64,000 bases of DNA. Origin: Trueperella pecoris. Lineage in GTDB: Bacteria; Actinomycetota; Actinomycetes; Actinomycetales; Actinomycetaceae. The DNA lies in NCBI RefSeq assembly GCF_014926385.1, contig NZ_CP053291.1, positions 310,001 to 374,000 on the forward strand, read 5' to 3'. Numbering within the stretch: the stretch's first letter is position 1; each line of letters starts with the position of its first letter. The translations under genes and the position numbers were made by a program. This document shows, in pieces, positions 8,182 to 15,794 of the stretch. The notes beneath the pieces are model-generated. The model made no database searches, had not been told where the DNA came from, and saw nothing but the letters and a program-made list of their open reading frames with translations.

Positions 8182-8765
8182 TGGCAGAACCAACGCCGCG
8201 GTTGAGGCCGCTTCGACTCTCCGACGCGCAAGACGTCCTCGCCGCATTCGAGTCCAACCCAGACATGGCCCACCAGGGCAACATCGTCACTTCGGAGCGC
8301 GCCGAACAATTTGTTCGCACCCTCGTGGAGTACCCGGATCAGCACCCGTGGGCGGTCGACCTCGAGGGGAGGCTCGTCGGGCTCGTCGCCATCACGGTCG
8401 ATCCGCGGCATCGCACCGGATGGTTCTGGTATTGGATGCACAACGACTTCCGCGGGCGCGGCTGGATGAGCCGGGCCGCTGCCACCCTCGCCCAGTGGGC
8501 GCTAGACGACGCCGTCGTGGAACGCCTTGAGCTCGCTCACCGGACGAACAACCCGGCCTCCGGGGCGGTGGCTCGCGCTGCCGGATTCGTTCGGGAGGGC
8601 ACCGAGCGCGGGAAGTTCCTCATCAACGGCAAACGCATTGACGTGGCCACCTACGGGCGCCTGCGCAGCGATCCCGCCCCTCCTCGTGTTCGACTGATGG
8701 GTAGCGAATTGTCTTGCCTGGCTTACACTGATACCACACCCGCCCCAGCTAAGGAAAAGTCATGA
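8181..8765 (+). CDS. GNAT acetyltransferase, RimJ/RimL type
   Basis: A 194-residue protein of the RimJ/RimL-like acetyltransferase family. The order LRPLRLSDAQDVLAAF near the start, WYWMHNDFRGRGWMSRAA (about residues 83 to 100) with the acetyl-CoA loop, ELAHRTNNPASGAVARAAGF (about 121 to 140) and VREGTERGKFLINGKRIDV fits this group, which acetylates N-terminal or amino groups on proteins and small molecules. The substrate is unknown. The start ATG shares its A with the stop of the lipoprotein gene and its end overlaps the next lipoprotein by 4 bases, so it is translationally coupled on both sides. Confidence 0.85.
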   Translation: MAEPTPRLRPLRLSDAQDVLAAFESNPDMAHQGNIVTSERAEQFVRTLVEYPDQHPWAVDLEGRLVGLVAITVDPRHRTGWFWYWMHNDFRGRGWMSRAAATLAQWALDDAVVERLELAHRTNNPASGAVARAAGFVREGTERGKFLINGKRIDVATYGRLRSDPAPPRVRLMGSELSCLAYTDTTPAPAKEKS

Positions 8766-9229
8766 ATATCCGCAAAATTGCCGGCCTCGCGATCGCCGTG
8801 AGCTTCGCCCTTGGCGCGTGCTCCAACTCCGCTTCAGACGCCGGTACGCAAAGCGCCACCACGAGCACGCAAAGCGCCACCGCTCCGGCTACGCAAAATT
8901 CCCAGTCTGCTCAGACGAAGATGCCCGAAGAGACAGCCGCGGCCACGACCGGCGGCAAGGCCTCCATCGACGAGTTTGAGGCGGCGATGATGGACGTGGC
9001 CAAGGCAGCCCTCGCCAAACAACCCCAAGGGAATCAGGAGCTCTCCGAGGGGCTGCTGAAGATCTTCGTCAAGTGCATCGCGTCAAAGTCTTACGACGCT
9101 CTCTCGGCCGATCTCGTCAATCGTGCGGTCTCGGGCAATGTGTTGCCCACAGCCTCGCCAGAGGATCAGGAAGCTCTGAAGGCGGCCTTTGCTCAGTGCA
9201 AGCCTGCGGGAGCAGGCACCGGCAAGTAG
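8762..9229 (+). CDS. small Ala/Thr-rich lipoprotein, unknown function
   Basis: A 155-residue lipoprotein. The signal peptide MNIRKIAGLAIAVSFALGAC has a clear lipobox (LGAC at 17 to 20). It is followed by about 40 residues of low-complexity Ser, Thr, Ala and Gln linker with TQSAT repeated twice. The folded part (about residues 65 to 150) contains two cysteines, in FVKCIASKSY and AFAQCKPAG, that may form a disulfide. That would fit its place behind the DsbA/CcdA genes, though this is inference. I do not recognise a domain family. A hairpin at 9293-9325 follows and probably closes the operon. Confidence 0.7.
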   Translation: MNIRKIAGLAIAVSFALGACSNSASDAGTQSATTSTQSATAPATQNSQSAQTKMPEETAAATTGGKASIDEFEAAMMDVAKAALAKQPQGNQELSEGLLKIFVKCIASKSYDALSADLVNRAVSGNVLPTASPEDQEALKAAFAQCKPAGAGTGK

Positions 9230-9292
9230 GTAGCGCCGGGAGTTGGCGCAGCCGCTGTTCGTTGACGCAGCTGCCGGAAGACAGCGCAACGT

Positions 9293-9325
9293 CCGGCGAA
9301 CGTTCACATCGTGCCTGTTCGCCGG
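9293..9325. terminator. inverted repeat closing the lipoprotein operon
   Basis: CCGGCGAAC (9293-9301) and GTTCGCCGG (9317-9325) are perfect 9-base arms around a 15-base loop, between the lipoprotein and the nitroreductase. No T run follows; an operator for the downstream gene is an alternative. Confidence 0.4.
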
Positions 9326-9405
9326 CAGGATATCACCCTCGCACGGTCAGGTAAGGGCGACCTAAGCTAGGTGGTAGAAGGTTTGCCCGAGATAGCGGAG
9401 AGACA

Positions 9406-9978
9406 ATGCAATTCTTTTCTGATCCGGTTCTTGACGCGATCGCGCACCGCCGCTCGGTGTCTAAGGTCGGGCCACGGACCCCAACCGACGCCGAGATCCG
9501 CCATCTGCTGGCGGCCGTCACGCACGTGGCCGACCATAAGTCGTTGCGGCCGTGGCGCCTGATCATCCTGCGTGGAGATGATCGAATGAAGCTGGCCAAC
9601 GCTCTCGATGCTGCCCAGGGCATCACCCGCCCCGAGGGTGAATACAACGTCAAGCCCTTCCGCGCCGAGCTGCTCATCGCCATCGTCGCCAGCCCTGTCG
9701 AACACGAAAGCGTGCCCACTTGGGAGCAACACGCCACGGCCGCCGGCGCGGGCCACCTCCTCGAGCTAGCCCTGTGGCAGGCGGGGTGGGGCACCATGTG
9801 GCGCACCGGCCTCTACGCCAATGCCCCGGAGGTTCGCCAGGCTCACGGCCTGTCCGAAGACGAGCTTCTGATGGGCTGGCTCTACGTTGGTGACGTGGAC
9901 GAAAGCTTTCGCGCACGCCTCGAAGAATCAAAGCGCCCGCCGCTTGATCCCACCCAGTTCGTCAGCTCCATGCCCTAG
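9406..9978 (+). CDS. nitroreductase-family flavoprotein
   Basis: A 190-residue FMN-dependent oxidoreductase of the nitroreductase superfamily, closest in layout to the small YdjA-like group. It begins with DAIAHRRSVSKVGPRTPTD, the FMN phosphate-binding R-R-S segment (about residues 14 to 16). It has HKSLRPWRLIILRGDD near 44, HLLELALWQAGWGTMWRTG (about 113 to 131) for the dimer and flavin contact, and LLMGWLYVGD near the end. Substrates of this family are nitro compounds, quinones or flavins, and nothing here narrows that. It has its own ribosome site (GAGAGACA). The next gene starts 8 bases after its stop, so the two are probably co-transcribed. Confidence 0.85.
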   Translation: MQFFSDPVLDAIAHRRSVSKVGPRTPTDAEIRHLLAAVTHVADHKSLRPWRLIILRGDDRMKLANALDAAQGITRPEGEYNVKPFRAELLIAIVASPVEHESVPTWEQHATAAGAGHLLELALWQAGWGTMWRTGLYANAPEVRQAHGLSEDELLMGWLYVGDVDESFRARLEESKRPPLDPTQFVSSMP

Positions 9979-9986
9979 GAGGTACT

Positions 9987-10328
9987 GTGTCCACCATCTT
10001 TCATATCGCCCTCCCGGAAGATCTTGCCGACGCCGAACGCGAAGGCACCTACGACATGTCTACCCGCGACGTGACGTTGGGGGAGCAGGGGTACATTCAT
10101 GCCTCGGCCAATGCTGCCCAGGTGGAGATGGTTCGTCTCGCCATCTATGACGACCGCGACGACCTGGTCCTCCTCGAGCTCGACACCGACGAGCTGGCCG
10201 AGGTGGGACTGACCGTCGCCATGGAACCTGGGGACCCCGACGATCCGGATTCGGATCTCTTCCCGCACATCTACGGCGGGGTCATTCCGTTCAGGCTCCT
10301 GCACCGCATCGAGTGGCCCACACGCTGA
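9987..10328 (+). CDS. DUF952-family protein
   Basis: A 113-residue protein of the DUF952 family, seen from its opening IFHIALPEDLADAEREGTY, the middle GYIHASANAAQVEMVRLAIY and the end LFPHIYGGVIPFRLLHRIEW. Family members are small globular proteins, often fused to or next to unrelated enzymes, and their role is not known to me. Translation starts at GTG 9987 behind a perfect AGGAGG at 9977-9982, which overlaps the stop of the nitroreductase gene, so coupling is likely. Downstream lies the broken osmoprotectant operon. Confidence 0.82.
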   Translation: MSTIFHIALPEDLADAEREGTYDMSTRDVTLGEQGYIHASANAAQVEMVRLAIYDDRDDLVLLELDTDELAEVGLTVAMEPGDPDDPDSDLFPHIYGGVIPFRLLHRIEWPTR

Positions 10329-10375
10329 GCCGGCGCCGGCTCATCAACGACGGCAAGATGCTACAAGGAGTGGCG

Positions 10376-10587
10376 ATGATCGAGTTTGACCACGTCTCGA
10401 AGAGCTACCCGGGTGGGACGCACGCGGTAAGCGATGTGTCCTTCACGATAGCGAGCCATTCGACCACGGTCCTGGTGGGGCCCTGCGGATCGGGCAAGTC
10501 CACGGTCTTGGGCATGGTCAACCGGATGATCGCCCCCAGCGCTGGGCGCGTGCTGATCGACGGCGTCGACGTCGCCACCCTCAACCC
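10376..10587 (+). pseudogene. OpuCA-like ATP-binding protein, 5' fragment split by IS110
   Basis: Starts at ATG 10376 behind CAAGGAG and reads as the N terminus of a glycine betaine/choline-type ATPase: VSKSYPGGTHAVSDVSF, Walker A GPCGSGKST (about residues 37 to 45), then MVNRMIAPSAGRVLIDGVDV. After the codons for Leu-Asn-Pro the IS110 element begins and adds three foreign residues and a stop. Rejoining 10587 to 12078 restores the reading frame (N-P-V-K-L-R-R-S-I-G-Y), proving that the element split an intact gene at this point. Confidence 0.92.
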
Positions 10588-10599
10588 GTTACTTTTTTG

Positions 10600-10849
10600 A
10601 GGAGCCCTAGTTCTGTTGTTTGTGCGGGATGATGGGTTTGTTGGCTGGACGATCCCGGCATGATTGTCTGCCCCTGTCTTTTGAATGATCCGGGGGGTGT
10701 TGTCACCGGGATCGGACAGACATGTTCGTGATTGCTGATCAGGGGCGTGGCACTGGAATAGGATGCCTGTCGTAACGTGGGTGTAAGGCGGATGTGTTTG
10801 CCCTAAGGCCAACGAAGTTAACCGTTTCTACCTCGAAGGCGAGAGCATC
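10600..10849 (+). ncRNA. putative IS110 bridge RNA region
   Basis: This non-coding left end of the element is where IS110-group elements encode the bridge RNA that pairs with donor and target DNA. It contains strong pairing potential: GATCCCGG (10651-10658) with CCGGGATC (10706-10713), and TGTCTG (10665-10670) with CAGACA (10717-10722). The two pairings cross, so they would be alternatives or a pseudoknot. A loop-like GGGTTTG at 10634-10640 could pair imperfectly with the target's left flank CTCAACCC. Exact RNA ends and guide loops cannot be fixed by eye; the assignment rests mainly on family knowledge and position. Confidence 0.45.
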
Positions 10850-12049
10850 ATGGAACCTGGAGATTTCAAGATCTGGCTGGGTATAGACGTGGGAAAGGCT
10901 GACCACTGGGCAACCGCTGTTAACGATTCCGGTGAGCTGGTTTACTCCCACTCTTTGCCTAACGATGAAAGCAAACTACGCGCGATTTATGACGATCTAG
11001 CAGCCCAAGGTCGTTTGCTAATAGTTGTCGATCAACCCGCGACAATTGGCGCTTTAGCTGTCGCAGTTGCACAATCGATGGCAATCGCTGTCGCATATCT
11101 ACCAGGCCTGGCGATGCGGCGCATCGCAGACTTATACCCAGGCAATGCGAAAACTGACCAACGCGATGCGTTCATCATCGCCCACGCAGCTCGTACAACG
11201 CCTCACACGCTGCGAACTCTTCGCACTATCGACGAAGACGAAGCCGAGCTGGGGATGCTCACCGGGTTCGACGACGACCTCGCACGCCAGATCACCCAGA
11301 CTCGTAACCGCATCCGCGGTTTGTTGACACAGATTCACCCAGGACTAGAACGCGTGATTGGACCACGCCTGGACCATCCAGCAATCCTAGCCATGCTACA
11401 AACCTGGCCTGTTCCTGCCGCATTGAAGAAAGCTGGCCACTCTCGCATTGGCGCCAAACTCAAGAAACACGGAGCCAGGCGCTGGCAAGCATGGGCCAAT
11501 GAGATTATCGACGCTCTTGCCACACAGACAGTGACCGTGACAGGCACAAACGCGGCAGCCATTGTCATCCCACACCTAGCACACACCTTAGCCGGGCTCT
11601 ACCACCAGCGTGATGATATCGAGACACAAATCGAGAAGCTGGTGACCGAACACCCTCTTTACCCGGTCCTCACCTCCATGCCAGGAATTGGGGTGAGGAC
11701 CACCGCTGTGATCATCGCCGAGCTTGCAGGAAAAGAATTCGACTCCGCCGCCAATCTCGCCTCCTACGCAGGCCTAGTACCAAGAACACGTCAGTCTGGA
11801 ACATCAATTAAATCCGAGAACGTATCCCACACAGGCAACAAACGCCTCAAACGAGCCCTATTCCTGTCCGCCTTCGCTTCCCTACGTGCCGATCCCATTT
11901 CACGACGCTATTACGACAAGAAACGCCTTAACGGAAAACGACACAACCAAGCCATCATCGCCCTAGCCCACCGACGCCTAACCGTCATCTACGCCATGTT
12001 ACGAGACGGCACCTTCTACGAAACCCAGCCCCCTAAAAAAGCCGCCTAG
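10850..12049 (+). CDS. IS110-family recombinase (DEDD transposase)
   Basis: A 399-residue IS110 transposase. The N-terminal RuvC-like domain shows GIDVGKADHW with Asp13, VVDQPATIG with Asp61 where most members have Glu, and NAKTDQRDAFIIAHAAR with Asp103 and Asp106. The C-terminal Transposase_20 domain shows MPGIGVRTTAVIIAELAG and LASYAGLVPRTRQSGTSIK with the region that supplies the catalytic serine. The frame is intact to a stop at 12049, so the enzyme may still work. In this family the protein joins the element's circular junction to a target chosen by the bridge RNA. The start ATG 10850 follows a weak GAAGGCGAG ribosome site. Confidence 0.93.
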   Translation: MEPGDFKIWLGIDVGKADHWATAVNDSGELVYSHSLPNDESKLRAIYDDLAAQGRLLIVVDQPATIGALAVAVAQSMAIAVAYLPGLAMRRIADLYPGNAKTDQRDAFIIAHAARTTPHTLRTLRTIDEDEAELGMLTGFDDDLARQITQTRNRIRGLLTQIHPGLERVIGPRLDHPAILAMLQTWPVPAALKKAGHSRIGAKLKKHGARRWQAWANEIIDALATQTVTVTGTNAAAIVIPHLAHTLAGLYHQRDDIETQIEKLVTEHPLYPVLTSMPGIGVRTTAVIIAELAGKEFDSAANLASYAGLVPRTRQSGTSIKSENVSHTGNKRLKRALFLSAFASLRADPISRRYYDKKRLNGKRHNQAIIALAHRRLTVIYAMLRDGTFYETQPPKKAA

Positions 12050-12077
12050 ACTTGACAGAAGACATAGGGGCACCCCC

Positions 12078-12471
12078 CGTTAAGCTGCGCCGCTCCATCG
12101 GATACGTCATGCAGGAGGGCGGTCTCCTCCCACATCGGACGGTCCTCGACAACATTTGTGTGGTCCCCCAGCTCAACGGCGCGTCGCAATCCGAGGCTCG
12201 GCGTCGTGCGCGGGAGTTGATGGAGCTCATGTGCCTGGGAGAGGAGCTGGCACGGCGCTAACCGGCGCAGCTCTCCGGCGGGCAACGCCAGCGCGTGGGG
12301 CGCGCGTTTTGGCGTCGGACCCGGCGATCCTCCTCATGGATGAGCCCTTCGCGGCGGTGGATCCGCTTGTGCGACGTGTTTTGCAAGACAGTCCTCTTCG
12401 TCGCCCACGACATCGACGAAGCCTTCACCCTCGCCGACGACGGAGCGCGGCTCGTCACCGACGGAACCTGA
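12078..12471 (+). pseudogene. OpuCA-like ATP-binding protein, 3' fragment
   Basis: Continues the gene split by IS110: VKLRRSIGYVMQEGGLLPHR with the Q-loop, then ELMELMCLGEELARR. A TAA at 12259-12261 replaces what should be the Tyr codon of the R-Y-P-A-Q-L-S-G-G-Q signature. Beyond it the signature itself (PAQLSGGQRQRVG) is still readable, then a small deletion shifts frame before LASDPAILLMDEPFAAVDPL (Walker B). A further deletion joins VRRVLQDS to TVLFVAHDIDEAFTLADDGA (H-loop). The gene therefore carries at least four separate lesions, the IS, a nonsense codon and two deletions, and has been dead for some time. Confidence 0.88.
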
Positions 12472-12491
12472 CGCCTACTCGGTACGCTTCA

Positions 12492-12830
12492 ATGACATGG
12501 GTGGTCATCAATCTGGGCTGGATCGTTGAGCTCACCCTCCGCTACCTCGTTTTGGTCAGCGTGGCGATTGTGGTGGCTCTGCTTGTCTCGGTGCCGGTCG
12601 GCTGGCTGGCGAACCGGTGGCGGCTCGGGCGCGAGGGGCTGATCGCGTTGGTCGGCGCTCTCTACGCCATTCCCTCCCTGCCCATGTTCACCGTCATCCC
12701 GATCATCACGGGTGCGCCGATCCGCTCCACGGCGACGGTCGTCGTCATCACGCTGGCGCTCGTGGCAGACCTAATCTTCGCCGGTGGTTTCGCCTACACG
12801 CAACGGCGCCGCGTGTCCGGGCCAAGGCGG
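12492..12830 (+). pseudogene. OpuCB-like permease, truncated
   Basis: From ATG 12492 the frame reads MTWVVINLGWIVELTLRYLV and the permease segments VSVPVGWLANRWR and LYAIPSLPMFTVIPIITG typical of OpuCB/OpuCD inner-membrane subunits of osmoprotectant ABC importers. After about 105 residues, inside what should be the EAA-loop region, the sequence breaks off into RRRVSGPRRGELC with no more membrane helices and runs straight into the binding-protein remnant. About half of the permease, and any second permease gene, have been deleted. Confidence 0.8.
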
Positions 12831-13720
12831 GGTGAGTTGTGTGGGCGTCGTAGCGCTGATGGGTGCCGCTGATGCGGGCGGTGAACCTGCCGGGCAGACC
12901 TCGGGTGCGGCAGGCGAGCCGATCGTCGTTGGCTCGTCGAACTACTACTCGAACGAGATCATCGCCGAAATCTACGCACAATCCCTCGAAAATGCAGGTT
13001 TCACCGCCCAGCGTGAATTTAAGATCGGCGCTCGCGAGGTGTACCTCAAGGAAATCGAGAGCGGCAAGATCGATCTCTTCGCCGAATACACCGGCCCGCT
13101 TCTGCAATTTTGGAACCCCGATAACGAGGTGACCGGGCCGACGTCATCTATACCAAGCCCAAGGAATCCATGCCCGAGGGGCTGCAACTCCTCGACCAGG
13201 CGGAGGCGACCGACCAAGATTCCTACGTGGTCGCTCGCGCTTTCTCCGAGGAGAACGGCATTACCTCTCTGGCCGACTTGGCGGGGGTATGCGGGCAAAC
13301 TTACCGACGCAGGCAACTCCGAATTCGAAAACCGGCCGAGCGGCCCAAGGGCTTGAAGAAGTTCTACGACGTCGAAGTCGGGTTCACCCCGATCCAAGAC
13401 AAGGGTGGCCCGCTGACAATCAAGGCCCTCAAGGACGGCGAAATCCAGCTCGCCGACATCTTCTCGGCCAGCCCCGCGATCAAGGTGAATGACATCGTAG
13501 TACTTGGCGATCCCAAGGGCATGTTCCTGTCCTCGCACGTCGCGCCGCTGGCATCGGCGAGCCTAGATCCCGCCGCCGTGAAAGTGATCAATGCGGTCCA
13601 ATCCAAGCTTACCGCCGCGAGCCTCGTGGCCCTCAACGTGAAGTCGTTCCAGGATCAACAGCCGGTAGCAACAATCGCCGCCGTCGCGCTATCGGCGTGG
13701 TTGGCGGGGCCAGCCCGCGG
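12831..13720 (+). pseudogene. OpuCC-like osmoprotectant-binding protein, frameshifted
   Basis: A remnant of the substrate-binding subunit. One frame gives EPIVVGSSNYYSNEIIAEIY and KEIESGKIDLFAEYTGPLLQ, typical of the OpuAC-like fold. Near 13139 a deletion moves the reading to a second frame (ADVIYTKPKESMPEGLQLL). Around 13288 it switches back for YAGKLTDAGNSEFENRP and near 13345 again returns for GLKKFYDVEVGF through LVALNVKSFQDQQP. The signal peptide is missing and fused to permease debris. With at least three shifts no functional protein can be made. Together with the two preceding fragments this shows loss of the whole glycine betaine/choline-type uptake operon. Confidence 0.85.
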
Positions 13721-13741
13721 CGCAGAGCACCCCGCCGCACA

Positions 13742-13773
13742 CAAAAACGGTGGCCGGGACATCCCAGCCACCG
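13742..13773 (-). terminator. rho-independent terminator of mscL
   Basis: Read on the minus strand, CGGTGGC and GCCACCG close a hairpin that is followed at once by TTTTTG. It lies 34 bases beyond the mscL stop. Confidence 0.75.
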
Positions 13774-13806
13774 CTTTCACGATGTGTGAGCCGCGAGGCT
13801 CCCGCT

Positions 13807-14187
13807 TTAGTTCTGGCGAGCGAGCAGGTCGCGGATCTCCTCGAGGAGGATCGCCTCGTCAGTCTTGACCGGGGCTTCCTCGGTCGTTTGCGGCTTCTTG
13901 ATGATCTTGTTCATCGGGACGACGATGAAGAAGTAGATCGCAGCGGCGACGATGAGGAAGTTGACGGCCTGGGTGATCACAGCGCCGGGCAGGATGGTGG
14001 CGCCGTTGAGGTGGATGGTCCAGATCTGGTCGAAGTTCGGCTTTCCAAAGATTGCACCGATGAGAGGCATGAGGAGCTTCTCGTTGAGGGCGGTGACGAT
14101 GGCGGAGAAAGCGCCCGCGATAATGACGCCAACAGCGAGGTCAAGCACGTTGCCGCGTGAAATGAATTCCTTGAAACCCTTGAGCAT
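13807..14187 (-). CDS. mscL: large-conductance mechanosensitive channel MscL
   Basis: A 126-residue MscL, the homopentameric channel that opens under membrane tension and releases solutes during hypo-osmotic shock. The N-terminal amphipathic helix MLKGFKEFISRGNVLDLAVG leads into TM1 (VGVIIAGAFSAIVTALNEKL) with the conserved gate region. The periplasmic loop is short, TM2 is AVNFLIVAAAIYFFIVVPMN, and the charged C-terminal bundle is EEIRDLLARQN. Length is normal for actinobacteria. A GAAAGGAC ribosome site precedes the ATG and a terminator follows. It is intact right beside a decayed osmolyte importer, so release of osmolytes was kept while this uptake system was lost. Confidence 0.96.
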   Translation of the reverse strand: MLKGFKEFISRGNVLDLAVGVIIAGAFSAIVTALNEKLLMPLIGAIFGKPNFDQIWTIHLNGATILPGAVITQAVNFLIVAAAIYFFIVVPMNKIIKKPQTTEEAPVKTDEAILLEEIRDLLARQN

Positions 14188-14389
14188 GGGCTAGTCCTTT
14201 CAGATGTTTCTGCCAAGGGCCCACATGCAACAAAGGGCTACATGTCGGCACCTTTGCTTCATTAACTCGATTAATCGTAGTCAGTTCCAGAAAATAGGGA
14301 AGGCTTTCGTCCTATCTGTCAGTGATGTCACGCTAGTGTGGCTGCCCCTGCGGTTGGCGCTGGGTGCGTCAGGCGTGGACGGGATGGCG

Positions 14390-14395
14390 TACCCT
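14390..14395 (+). promoter_or_regulatory. -10 element, leaderless def mRNA
   Basis: TACCCT ends 6 bases before ATG 14402 and no ribosome site precedes the gene, so transcription probably starts on the ATG itself. Confidence 0.5.
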
Positions 14396-14401
14396 TGAGG
14401 C

Positions 14402-14977
14402 ATGATCTATCCCATTCATGTTTATGGTTCTCCCGTCCTGCACAAGGTCAGCGAGCCGGTCACCGTTTTCGACGATGAGCTCGCCCAGCTTGTTGAGGAC
14501 ATGTATGAAACGACCGTGGCGGCGCCCGGCGTCGGCCTGGCGGCCCCGCAGATTGGTCTGGACAAGGCGATGTTTGTGTGGGTGTACAACGACGAAGAGC
14601 ATAAGGGTCCCGAGCGTGGCGTGGCGATCAACCCCACCTTGCTCATCGAGCCGATCGATACCATTGAGCCGGATAAGTATGAGGACGCCGAAGGTTGTCT
14701 GTCCTTCCCCGGCTATTCCTTCCCGATCCGCCGGTCCCAGCACGCGGTGCTGAAGGCTCAGGATGAGAAGGGGCAGTGGTACGAGCTTGAGGCCTACGGC
14801 TGGTTCGCCCGCATCCTCCAGCATGAGTATGACCACCTGCAGGGGCGCGTCTACGTCGACCGCCTCCAGGGCAAGCCTGCCAAGCGTGTTGCGCAGATTA
14901 TGAAGGCTGAGAAGTGGAATGTGCCCGGGATCGAGTGGATGCCGGGTCCGGGCTCGCCTTACGAGCCGGAGGAGTAA
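14402..14977 (+). CDS. def: peptide deformylase
   Basis: A 191-residue peptide deformylase, which removes the formyl group from the N-terminal methionine of new proteins. All three motifs are intact: GVGLAAPQIG (residues 43 to 52), EGCLSFPG with metal ligand Cys98, and HEYDH with ligands His140 and His144 and catalytic Glu141. Deformylases use Fe2+ or a similar metal at this site. The C-terminal tail ending GSPYEPEE is typical of actinobacterial members. The gene stands alone, with a -10 box 6 bases from the ATG and no Shine-Dalgarno. Confidence 0.96.
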   Translation: MIYPIHVYGSPVLHKVSEPVTVFDDELAQLVEDMYETTVAAPGVGLAAPQIGLDKAMFVWVYNDEEHKGPERGVAINPTLLIEPIDTIEPDKYEDAEGCLSFPGYSFPIRRSQHAVLKAQDEKGQWYELEAYGWFARILQHEYDHLQGRVYVDRLQGKPAKRVAQIMKAEKWNVPGIEWMPGPGSPYEPEE

Positions 14978-15169
14978 TTGGCCGCCGACCGGGTCCGGGT
15001 GCGAGGAGATTGGTGTTTCTCGTGGTCTTCTCACGGGTTCCGACGCCGTCGTCGCCGGTTTTTCTCACCTCACCCGGACCTGGCTCGGGTTGCGTCAGAG
15101 TGACTGCCGAGAGTCACGCGCTGCTCGTGCTTCGGTTGAGGAAAGCCGCAGCGCCGAGAGACAGGTGCC

Positions 15170-15784
15170 TCAGTCGTCGTCGAGAAGCTCCATGGGGTCG
15201 CCCTGGAAGCGGGCGGCTTCCCACACCTCTTTGGATGCTGTGAAGTTGATGTAGGAGATGATCAGCCCGGCCACGATGTCGAACCATGCGGTGCTGACGA
15301 GGAACGTGGCCAGGCCCGCCAGGATGATGAGGATGTTGGCGAGGGCGTCGTTGCGAGCGGCCAGCCACGCGCCGCGGACAAGACCGGAGGAGTCGGCGTC
15401 GTCGTCGCGGAACCTCATCAAGAGGACGGCACACACGACGTTGACGATCAGTGCACCCACGGCGGTGGTGGTCAGTGCGCCAGGCTCGGGGGCGACGGGG
15501 TTGACGATCTTCATCACTGCCGTCACGAGCGCTGCAACCGCTGGAATGAGGATGATGCCTGCCAGCACGCTGCCGGCCGTGCGTCGTGCGGCGAAGCTCC
15601 AGGTCAGGGCGAAAAAGACCAAGAGATTGATCGCAGTGTCCTCGAGGAAATCGACCGAATCGGCAAACAGTGAGACGGAGCCGAGGTCGATGGCCATCAC
15701 GAATTCGACGACGAAGTACGCCGCATTTAAGAACGCCACGGTAAGGATTGTGCGCCGGATGGCCGGGAGCGAAGCCTTGTCCAT
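15170..15784 (-). CDS. cation-transporter (CDF-like) membrane protein
   Basis: A 204-residue membrane protein with about five to six helices. The motif SLFADSVDFLEDTAINLLVF (about residues 36 to 55) and LAARNDALANILIILAGL (about 147 to 164) match the two Asp-bearing metal-site helices of cation diffusion facilitator relatives, which export Zn2+, Co2+ or similar ions by proton exchange. The cytoplasmic C-terminal domain of classical members is missing, as in the short cation-transporter subfamily. The longer frame upstream (to 16003) reads through azoR in another frame and has no membrane character, so ATG 15784 is chosen. It lies 10 bases after azoR on the same strand, suggesting an operon. 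Metal specificity is unknown. Confidence 0.78.
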   Translation of the reverse strand: MDKASLPAIRRTILTVAFLNAAYFVVEFVMAIDLGSVSLFADSVDFLEDTAINLLVFFALTWSFAARRTAGSVLAGIILIPAVAALVTAVMKIVNPVAPEPGALTTTAVGALIVNVVCAVLLMRFRDDDADSSGLVRGAWLAARNDALANILIILAGLATFLVSTAWFDIVAGLIISYINFTASKEVWEAARFQGDPMELLDDD

Positions 15785-15794
15785 GAGGCGGCTC

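Larger units (their letters stand above)
10588..12077 (+). mobile_element. IS110-family insertion sequence
   Basis: The element is about 1,490 bp. Its limits come from the target gene: the opuCA frame is restored by joining 10587 to 12078, with a few bases of ambiguity because C runs flank both ends. There are no terminal inverted repeats and no clear target duplication, both normal for IS110. A long non-coding left end (about 260 bp) precedes the transposase and only about 28 bp follow it, the layout of the IS110 group, whose bridge RNA comes from the left end. Both junctions read CCCGTTA-like, so donor and target share a short core. The DNA is more AT-rich than the flanking genes. Confidence 0.9.
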
